The notes under the pieces are model-generated. The model had not been told where the DNA came from, did no database searches, and saw only the letters and a program-made list of their open reading frames with translations. From contig NC_084814.1 of the NCBI RefSeq assembly GCF_963583255.1, positions 20,786,262-20,850,261 on the forward strand: a DNA stretch of 64,000 bases, written 5' to 3'. Both the position numbers and the translations under genes were made by a program. The DNA comes from Pyrus communis (Eukaryota > Streptophyta > Magnoliopsida > Rosales > Rosaceae). This document shows, piece after piece, positions 57,109-64,000 of the stretch; positions within the stretch are counted from its first letter, which is position 1, and the number at the start of each line of letters is the position of its first letter.

Positions 57109-60100
57109 AGCCGTCGACGTCCTCGTCGACTCTTGCCTCTCGAATGTATTAATCAAGTCCTTATATTGCCATAAGGACGTCTCCTTCTCCCATGTCGCTT
57201 CGGAGTATGGTAGCCCTTTCCATTTGACAAAGTACTCCACATGCTTTGGTTGTCTTGGTCGCACCACGACACGCTTGGCTTCGATGCTCTCCACTTCTTT
57301 GTCAAATGCCTCCGTCATCAAAGGGGGTGCTCGATGAGACTCACCTCGGCTTGGTTCCTCATTGTCTGCATGATAAGGCTTCAAGTTGCTCACATGGAAC
57401 ACCGGGTGGAACTTGAGGCGGGGTGGGAGTTCCACGACATAAGCGGCTTTGCCAACCTTCTTGATGATAGGGAATGGTCCCTCATATTTCCGCAACAAGC
57501 TCTTGTGCAAGCCACGAGTACTCTTGTGCTGAGACGCGTTAAGCTTCACAAAGACTTGGTCGCCGGTTTGGAACTCCACATTCCTTCGCTTACGATCTGC
57601 CCATTTCTTCATCTTCTTTGAAGCCTTCTCCAAATGAGCTCGAGCAAGTTCGTGGGCTAGTTGCCACTCTTTAGCGGTTTTGAAAGCGGCTGGACTATTC
57701 CCCGTGTAGCCAGTCGCGACCGTGTTCGGGGTCAAGGGTTGTTGCCCTATAGCCAACTCGAACGGACTTTTTCCCGTCGACTCCGAACGTTGCAAGTTAT
57801 AAGAGAATTGGGCAACATCAAGTAACTTAGCCCAATCTCGTTGATTGGCACTAACATAGTGTCGCAAATAAGTCTCCAACAATGCATTAACCCGCTCCGT
57901 TTGTCCATCAGTTTGGGGATGAAAAGCGGTGGAGAAGTCTAATTTTGAGCCAAGTAGCTTGAAGAGCTCCTTCCAAAATCTACCCGTGAAGCGAGCATCT
58001 CGATCACTGACTATGCTCCTCGGAACTCCCCAATACTTCACCACGTGCTTTAGAAACAAGCGTGCAGCTACTTCGGCTGTGCACTCCACCGGTGCGGGTA
58101 TGAAAGTGGCATACTTGGTGAATCTATCGACCACGACGAAGATAGATCCACATCCATCAGACTTGGGCAAATGTGTGATGAAATCCATGGTTAAGCACTC
58201 CCATGGTCTTGATGGGGTGGGAAGCGGTTCCAACAGTCCTCCCGGTTGCCTTTGTTCCACTTTGTCTTGTTGGCACACAAGACAAGTCTTCACGTAGGAA
58301 TCTACATCATCCCGCATTTGGGGCCAATAATAAGCCTCACTCACCAAGGCCAACGTGCGGTGAGTGCCAGGATGTCCTGCCCACATCGAGTCATGGCACT
58401 CCTTCAGGATTTCTTTCCTTAAGCTTCCCCATTTTGGGACGTAGATCCGCTTGCCCTTGGTGTATAGCAAGCCGTCTTCAAGCCAAAACCTTCTTGTCTT
58501 CCCTTCCTTGACAAACTCCACAATGTTCTTGGCTTGGACGTCATGTGATAAACCTTCTCGGACACGGCCCAAGAGATGGCTTTGCGGCTTGAGTACCGTA
58601 GCCATTAACTCTACTCGTCTACTTAGAGCATCGGCCACCACGTTCTCCTTCCCTTGCTTGTACTCTAGTTTGTAATCAAACTCCGCCAAGAACTCTTGCC
58701 ACCTTGCTTTCTTAGGTGTGAGCTTTTGTTGGGTTTGAAAGTAGCTAGTGGCAACGTTGTCCGTCTTGATGATGAAGGAAGTACCAAGCAAGTAATGCCT
58801 CCAAACTCTAAGGCAATGGACGATGGCGGTCATCTCCTTTTCATGGGTCGTGTACCTCTTCTCGGCATTGTTTAGCTTGCGACTTTCATAGGCTATCGGA
58901 TGTCCCTCTTGCATCAACACTCCTCCTATGGCAAAGTCGGAAGCATCAGTGTGCAACTCGAAGGGCTTACTAAGGTCGGGCAACCTTAGTACAGGCTCCT
59001 CCATTAGGGCCTTCTTCAACCTTTCAAAGGCCTCTTGACACCTGTCCGTCCATTCCCATGCCTTGTTCTTCTTAAGAAGGTCTGTTAAGGGTGCCGCTAT
59101 AGCTGAGTACCCTTTAATGAATCTCCGATAGAAGTTGGCTAGCCCCAGAAAGGATCGTAGTGTTGGTACCTTGGTCGGCGGTTCCCACTCTTGAATGGCC
59201 TTGATCTTGCCCTTTTCCATCATAAGTTTCCCCTCATTTATCTTGTGGCCAAGAAATTCTACTTCTTGTGTGGCGAAGGAGCATTTCTCCTTCTTGACAT
59301 AGAGTTCATGTTCCCGAAGGGTCTTGAACACTATGCGCAAGTGCTTGACGTGCTCCTCCAATGTCTTGCTATAGATAACAATATCATCAATGTAAACAAC
59401 GACAAACTTGTCAAGATAAGGATGGAATACCTTGTTCATCAATGTGCAGAATGTTGCAGGGGCATTGGTCAGACCAAATGGCATGACTTTATACTCGAAC
59501 GATCCATATCTGGTCACCATCGCCGTCTTCGATTCGTCTCCAGGGGCTATCCTCACTTGGTAGTATCCCGATCGAAGATCTAACTTTGTGAAGTACCTTG
59601 CTTCACCAAGTTGATCGAATAAGTCGGCGATCAACGGGAGTGGGTACTTGTTCTTGATGGTAATCTTGTTTAATGCTCGATAGTCGATGCACAACCTTAG
59701 GCTACCTTCTTTCTTGCGTTGGAACAAGACGGGCGCACCATATGGGGATTTGGAGGGTTGGATGTAGCCAGCATCAAGTAGCTCGTTGAGTTGCTTCCTC
59801 AATTCCTCCAACTCGGGTGGCGACATCCTATAAGGTGATTTGGAGGGAGGCTTAGCACCAGGCTCCAACTCAATCGCATGGTCGACCTCTCTCCTTGGTG
59901 GCAACTTCTTTGGCAGTTCCTTAGGCATCACGTCCGCGAACTCCATAAGGACTGCTTCCACTTGTTTCGGCAAAGGCCCGTACTTCTCCTCCCCTTCATT
60001 CAACATTAGGGTTGCAAGAAATGTGGCCTCGCCTTTCTTCCAGGACTTGGCAAATTGCATTGCCGACAAGTGCTGGGTACACTTCTTGGCTTGCCTCTCC

Positions 60101-61788
60101 AATGGCACCAGGCAAGGTTGTCTTCCTTCGTCCAAGATACAGAAAATATTGTAGAAGGGAATGGGAAAGGCTCGTACCTTGTCCATGAACTCTAGCCCAA
60201 TGACTACGCCATAGTCGTCCATCTTGACAATGGTGAAGTCGATTTTTCCCTTCCATGCGCCAATGTCTACTTGCACATTGCGTGCAATTCCGACGATGGG
60301 GGTGGCAGCGGAATTTACCGTCTTTACGCTACCGGGCTCCTTTGTGACTCGGAGGCCAAGCCTTATAGCTTCCTCCGACGTCATGAAGTTGTGTGTTGCT
60401 CCTGTGTCCACTAACACACGCGTCGTCTTGTCACCAGTCTTGACGTCGACGAACAATGATCCTCCCTCAACTTGAGCCTTAGGTTGTGGAAGGGTTGTTT
60501 GGATGGCATTCAGGAGACGGATGCATCCCATCCTTGCATCGTTACTCTCCTCAGCCTTGTTCTCCTTGAAAACTATGGCCTTAAGGGCGTTCTTTTGTGG
60601 GCAATCTCGCATCATGTGAGGGCCGTTGCATAAGTAACAAGTGGGTTGCCAAGACTTACCCTTGCCTTTGTCATGCTTATCGGCTTTCTTCTCCTTCGGT
60701 TTGCTTGTCTCAGCCCCTTTGCTTGTCTCCGCCTTATCCTTCGGCTTATGTGCTCCCCCACTTTTCTCATGGTTACCCCTCTTCCCCGTCGACTTGGAAT
60801 CACCTTGGTGGCTTGATCTAAATTCAATCAAGGATTCGGCGGCGGCAATGGCATCAGACAATGTTTGCACGTGCCTCCTTTGTAGTTCGAGTTTTGCCCA
60901 ATTTTGCAGTCCACTCATGAAGTACATGAGCTTGTCTTCTTCTAACATGTTGGGCACCTCGAATAACAAGCTCACGAAGGTGTTGACATAGTCTTTGACA
61001 CTCCCCGTTTGCTTGAGCCACCTTAGTTTCTCCTTGGCTTCGTACTTGGCATTTTGGGGATAGAAGTGCAACATAAGATCTTTCTTAAATTCATCCCAAG
61101 TGGTGAGGGAGAACGTACCTTGTTCAATCTCCATGCTCCGGCGACGCCACCACATAAGGGCATTGTCAGCTAAGAACATGGTTGCCGTTGCGATTTTGGA
61201 CTCTTCATCTTCAAGCTTCAGGTACTTGAAGTATCGCTCCACGTTCCACACAAATGTGTCGAGCTCCTTTGCTTCCCTTTTCCCATTATAGGATTTGGGT
61301 TTAAAGGAGTCGATTACCTTGGAGTCCAACGCCTTGATTTCCCTCGGCCCTTGCACGAATTGCTTCACAATTGCTTCTTTGCAAAACGCCACATCTCCCT
61401 TAAGTTCTTTTGTGTCTTTTATCTCCTCTTGAAGCGCCACAAGCCTTGCCTCCATGTTGTCAAGGTGAACCTGGACTTCCCTCCGCATCTTGTCGGCCAT
61501 GGTATTGAGGGCGCCAAGGAGCTCATCTCGTAGCCCTTCCACCAAGCCACGTGGTTCATCCTTACCATCTTCCACCATGGTTTGGATTTCCTCCTTGTCG
61601 ACAACGTCCTCATCAAGTCGAGTATCGAACTCGAGTATGGTTCGTTCCACCTTCTCGAGTCGCTCCTCCATGGTCTCCATTGATGCTTGCAAGTCCTTTA
61701 ACTTTGGCTTGCTCTTGGCAACATCTTGCACCTCGGCAGTACGCTCCCTTGGGTCGGAGACTCCGGACACCATTTCTCCACTTGCCAT
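57106..61788 (-). CDS. gag-pol: Chromovirus Gag-Pol polyprotein, 1560 aa, intact
   Basis: The domain order along the single frame is complete. There is an N-terminal coiled-coil-rich region (about 30-150), the gag core (about 175-325, [22 protein letters not shown]), and a zinc knuckle CX2CX3HX4C (C384, C387, H391, C396). The aspartic protease has active site DTGA at 461-464. Reverse transcriptase follows (about 650-850) with [27 protein letters not shown] and catalytic YIDD at 799-802. RNase H spans about 942-1058 (TDAS at 947-950). Integrase has an HHCC zinc region ending C1169/C1172 and the D1202, D1262, E1298 triad, with 35 residues between the last two. A C-terminal chromodomain (about 1497-1550, [18 protein letters not shown]) could direct integration to modified chromatin. 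ATG 61788 follows the primer site by about 30 bp. The plant chromovirus clade is not certain. Confidence 0.95.
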   Translation of the reverse strand: MASGEMVSGVSDPRERTAEVQDVAKSKPKLKDLQASMETMEERLEKVERTILEFDTRLDEDVVDKEEIQTMVEDGKDEPRGLVEGLRDELLGALNTMADKMRREVQVHLDNMEARLVALQEEIKDTKELKGDVAFCKEAIVKQFVQGPREIKALDSKVIDSFKPKSYNGKREAKELDTFVWNVERYFKYLKLEDEESKIATATMFLADNALMWWRRRSMEIEQGTFSLTTWDEFKKDLMLHFYPQNAKYEAKEKLRWLKQTGSVKDYVNTFVSLLFEVPNMLEEDKLMYFMSGLQNWAKLELQRRHVQTLSDAIAAAESLIEFRSSHQGDSKSTGKRGNHEKSGGAHKPKDKAETSKGAETSKPKEKKADKHDKGKGKSWQPTCYLCNGPHMMRDCPQKNALKAIVFKENKAEESNDARMGCIRLLNAIQTTLPQPKAQVEGGSLFVDVKTGDKTTRVLVDTGATHNFMTSEEAIRLGLRVTKEPGSVKTVNSAATPIVGIARNVQVDIGAWKGKIDFTIVKMDDYGVVIGLEFMDKVRAFPIPFYNIFCILDEGRQPCLVPLERQAKKCTQHLSAMQFAKSWKKGEATFLATLMLNEGEEKYGPLPKQVEAVLMEFADVMPKELPKKLPPRREVDHAIELEPGAKPPSKSPYRMSPPELEELRKQLNELLDAGYIQPSKSPYGAPVLFQRKKEGSLRLCIDYRALNKITIKNKYPLPLIADLFDQLGEARYFTKLDLRSGYYQVRIAPGDESKTAMVTRYGSFEYKVMPFGLTNAPATFCTLMNKVFHPYLDKFVVVYIDDIVIYSKTLEEHVKHLRIVFKTLREHELYVKKEKCSFATQEVEFLGHKINEGKLMMEKGKIKAIQEWEPPTKVPTLRSFLGLANFYRRFIKGYSAIAAPLTDLLKKNKAWEWTDRCQEAFERLKKALMEEPVLRLPDLSKPFELHTDASDFAIGGVLMQEGHPIAYESRKLNNAEKRYTTHEKEMTAIVHCLRVWRHYLLGTSFIIKTDNVATSYFQTQQKLTPKKARWQEFLAEFDYKLEYKQGKENVVADALSRRVELMATVLKPQSHLLGRVREGLSHDVQAKNIVEFVKEGKTRRFWLEDGLLYTKGKRIYVPKWGSLRKEILKECHDSMWAGHPGTHRTLALVSEAYYWPQMRDDVDSYVKTCLVCQQDKVEQRQPGGLLEPLPTPSRPWECLTMDFITHLPKSDGCGSIFVVVDRFTKYATFIPAPVECTAEVAARLFLKHVVKYWGVPRSIVSDRDARFTGRFWKELFKLLGSKLDFSTAFHPQTDGQTERVNALLETYLRHYVSANQRDWAKLLDVAQFSYNLQRSESTGKSPFELAIGQQPLTPNTVATGYTGNSPAAFKTAKEWQLAHELARAHLEKASKKMKKWADRKRRNVEFQTGDQVFVKLNASQHKSTRGLHKSLLRKYEGPFPIIKKVGKAAYVVELPPRLKFHPVFHVSNLKPYHADNEEPSRGESHRAPPLMTEAFDKEVESIEAKRVVVRPRQPKHVEYFVKWKGLPYSEATWEKETSLWQYKDLINTFERQESTRTSTA

Positions 61789-61820
61789 ATCCTACTTTCT
61801 TTTAAGTGATTCGCGAGCTT

Positions 61821-61833
61821 GGCTCTGATACCA
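61821..61833 (-). other. Primer binding site (initiator Met tRNA) of the chromovirus
   Basis: On the minus strand TGGTATCAGAGCC starts two bases after the 5' LTR. It is the standard complement of the 3' end of plant initiator tRNA-Met. Confidence 0.9.
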
Positions 61834-61835
61834 GC

Positions 61836-62374
61836 TGTCACGGGATGACTCTTTAAGCCTTCCGCCCGTGCGGCACTTAGACTTGAAACCTCGATGAACA
61901 AGCTAAGTAAGCCTTTGAAGCCTCGCTTCCCCGGATTGAATCACAAAGAAAGCTAAGATAGCTTGGAGAATGCTAAGATCACTTAGAAGATGGGAGAATG
62001 GAAGTTTTGTATTGAAACTTTGGAGAGCTTTACAATTGCTTACAACTCTTGGATGCTTTGGCCAAATGGCCTTGCCTCCTATTTATAGGCCTAAGTAACC
62101 TCCTCAATGGAGGGTTCTAGAATTCCCTACTTACATCCAAAAATATCTAGAATAGTTCTAGATACAACTTGCCTAATCTAGATTGTTCTAGGTGAGGCTT
62201 GAATATGTACACTTGTGTGGATTGTTCCGGAATGCCCTAGATTATCTTGAATGCTCCGCCATGTTCTTGATTTCTCCGGGATGTTCCGGAAGCTTCTATG
62301 AAGACAAGGCTTTATGGGCTTAGATAAATGATGTCTTGGGCATTTTCTTTGTTTGTGACTTATGGCCCGTGACA
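61836..62374 (-). repeat. 5' LTR of the chromovirus, with promoter
   Basis: 539 bp, apparently identical to the 3' LTR. A TATA box (CCTATAAATAGG on the minus strand, about 62078-62092) lies mid-LTR, so the transcript would start about 30 bp further left. Confidence 0.93.
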
Positions 62375-62689
62375 CTTGGAACCTCTGCATTCCCAGCTAG
62401 CCAGGAAATGGACAGACAATTCTTAAAACTTAATACATTGCTCTTAGTAAGAATCTGAACACCCAGAATTAAAAAATTCAGATATTCAAATGAAGAGGAA
62501 ATTGATGTTTCTAATCTATTACTTCTTTTGGGTCAATTTATGTTTTTAGTGGATTGGTTTATATATGCTTACAATGAAAATAAATTAGTATTGCCCAAGT
62601 CGATATCGTTTCTATTTCTGTACAATTTATATTTTTATAAAGGTACTTAGTGGGTCTTGTTCATTGTTAATATATATAAGTATAGGAAA
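62375..62689. other. AT-rich flank of the chromovirus, no gene seen
   Basis: Ordinary AT-rich DNA; begins with the right-hand copy of the CTTG target duplication. Confidence 0.4.
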
Positions 62690-63080
62690 TCTTTAAGGGA
62701 AATGATATTTTTTTTTAATATAAAAATGGGGATTAGTTGTGGGGTTCACATTACATTGAACTTAACGATCCGAAGCGTCTATGTTTCAAGTTCCACCTCA
62801 TAGATCATCTTTGCAAAATATTAGCTAAATCGAAAATGTTTAAGACATTTAATTGGGTTCAAAGAAATTAACGAATACTTTGTTATATAAGAAACAATGA
62901 AATTTTATCTTGATAATTAAATATGCAAATGGTTTCGGATTGAATTGAATTTTTGCAAGGATGATCTATGAATCGAGACTTACAAAATAGATGTTTGGAT
63001 CGTTGAAGTTCGATGTGGAGTGAGTCCCACACCTAATCCCCATTTTTTTTGAAAAAAATGGTGATCCCTTTGCATAAAGG
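62690..63080. repeat. Foldback MITE 1
   Basis: The left arm (AAAATGGGGATTAG...CACATTACATTGAACTTAACGATCCG...) is complementary to the right arm (CGGATTG...GATCGTTGAAGTTCGATGTGGAGTGAG...CTAATCCCCATTTTT in order) over roughly 130-140 bp with mismatches. No coding capacity. Its left two-thirds match 63417-63725. Confidence 0.7.
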
Positions 63081-63109
63081 GCCTGTATAAGTATATATGT
63101 ATATGAGAG

Positions 63110-63412
63110 GACGGATCCGTGACATCACTTATTTTTATATAATTTTTTACCTATGTTTTTGGGAGGTCCACTTCGTAATGTATTTCAACGATCCGAACCG
63201 TTTATCTTTTAGATTTTCCTATCATGTCTACCAAAATCCCCCAAATTTGAACTCATACGACTATTGGATGTCCATTTTCATCACTACAAACGAATATCTT
63301 AATTGTTTTGGATTTGTCTAATTATTTTGCAAGAATAATCTATGAATGTTGTTCTAAAAGATAGACAATTCAGATCATTAAACTACATTACGGAGTGGAC
63401 CCCACAAAAACG
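63110..63412. repeat. Foldback MITE 2
   Basis: GGTCCACTTCGTAATGTATT and the following CAACGATCCGAACC (left, about 63166-63205) are complementary to the right arm ending CATTACGGAGTGGACC (about 63357-63402), with arms of about 50 bp or more. It shares the arm core with its two neighbours. Confidence 0.65.
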
Positions 63413-63745
63413 TGGGGCTCACATCACATCGAACTTTAATGATCTGAACCATCTATTTTTCAAATTGTACCTCATAGATCATCCTTACAAAATATTAGCC
63501 AAATCAAAAATATTTGAGACATCTAATTGAGTTAAAAGAAATTAACGAACACTTTGTTCTATAAGAAATAATTAAATTTCATCATGATAATTATATAGGC
63601 AAATGATTTCAGATTAAAATGAATTTTTGCAAGGATGATATCTAAATCGAAACTTGTAAAATAGACGGTTCAGATCGTTGAAATTATACATGGAGTGAAC
63701 CTTACAACTAGTCCTCATTTTTACCAAAAAATGGAGATCCCTTTA
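63405..63745. repeat. Foldback MITE 3
   Basis: It begins CCCCACAAAAACGTGGGGCT, continues CACATCACATCGAACTTTAA, and ends AATGGAGATCCCTTT. It aligns with element 1 (about 62745-63050) in direct orientation and folds on itself in the same way. Confidence 0.65.
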
Positions 63746-64000
63746 GAGAAATGGCCTCTGTGTGTGTATGTGTGTAGATGCTAACTGAAATAAGCCCTTA
63801 GAATATGCTACACTGATCGTATCGATCGATGACGCAATGGATGACGCGAGTTGTTAATTATAAAAATGAAGAAAAATCCACAAATTATTGTTCAAGAATC
63901 GCAATATAAATTAAATAATACAAAGATGTAACTTGTAGAAACGTAGGGGGATCTATTGCGTCGCAATGTACCTCCAGTTTTGCATGCATCTGCTTGTTTT
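63746..64000. other. Window edge, no gene seen
   Basis: A short (TG)n-like stretch near 63760-63778 and unremarkable sequence to the end. Confidence 0.4.

Larger units (their letters stand above)
56556..62374 (-). mobile_element. Apparently complete chromovirus (Ty3/gypsy LTR retrotransposon), LTRs look identical
   Basis: The LTRs are 539 bp each (56556-57094 and 61836-62374), start TGTCACGGG and end CCCGTGACA, and looked identical over the whole length when compared line by line (constant offset 5280). CTTG lies on both sides (56552-56555 and 62375-62378), a 4-bp target duplication. The initiator-Met primer site, polypurine tract, LTR TATA box and a single uninterrupted gag-pol frame are all present. 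The length is 5819 bp. Identical LTRs mean insertion too recent for visible mutation, so the element may still be mobile. Confidence 0.95.

Noticed and set aside
57241..61828. Many plus-strand ORFs across the chromovirus
   Set aside because: They are complementary-strand shadows of the gag-pol frame.

Overview
This is nuclear DNA of a flowering plant. Genes have many short exons with GT-AG introns, intergenic DNA is AT-rich, and plant repeat types abound: chromovirus, Cassandra TRIM, tRNA-derived SINEs, Tourist-like and hAT-like MITEs, foldback elements. The repeat families look like those of a woody eudicot, perhaps Rosaceae (apple or pear type); that placement is inference from memory. There are no bacterial features and no CRISPR array.

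Left third (1-30,300): repeat-dominated. A young LTR retrotransposon on the minus strand (1-8754, cut by the left window edge) has LTRs that look identical, a gag ORF, no pol, an ORF in antisense (3524-4144) and an 11-copy tandem array next to its 3' LTR. Next come decayed duplicated blocks carrying N-terminal fragments of a cytosolic sulfotransferase (about 9.7, 13.4 and 19.8 kb), interrupted by a hAT-like MITE. A further block copy without the sulfotransferase holds a Cassandra element with 5S-rRNA-like LTRs. The same part holds a decayed Ty3/gypsy gag-protease relic (10.7-13.0 kb), the C-terminal end of an asparaginyl-tRNA synthetase (16.3 kb), a SINE cluster, a decayed Myb/NAM-associated-type gene, and three related relics of a small copia-derived zinc-knuckle/protease gene with its own TATA box (22.3, 25.4, 29.2 kb).

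Middle (31,298-43,960): the ordinary genes, all on the minus strand. They are an LHT-type amino acid transporter (7 exons, 441 aa), a conserved Ser/Arg-rich coiled-coil protein of unknown function (7 exons, 538 aa, every intron in phase 0), and cytosolic GAPDH (GAPC, 12 coding exons, 339 aa, TATA box about 80 bp upstream). I rebuilt the exon boundaries by hand from splice sites and frame; all three join without a stop.

Right third (44-64 kb): mostly intergenic. It holds a SINE with an exact 11-bp target duplication, a 0.8-kb Tourist-like MITE, an unexplained stem-loop (48.1 kb), a possible 64-aa gene (52.6 kb), an apparently complete chromovirus (56,556-62,374) with LTRs that look identical and an uninterrupted 1560-codon gag-pol ending in a chromodomain, and three foldback elements in a row at the right end.

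The three ordinary genes do not form a pathway. The most notable content is the recent transposition and the structure of the first element.
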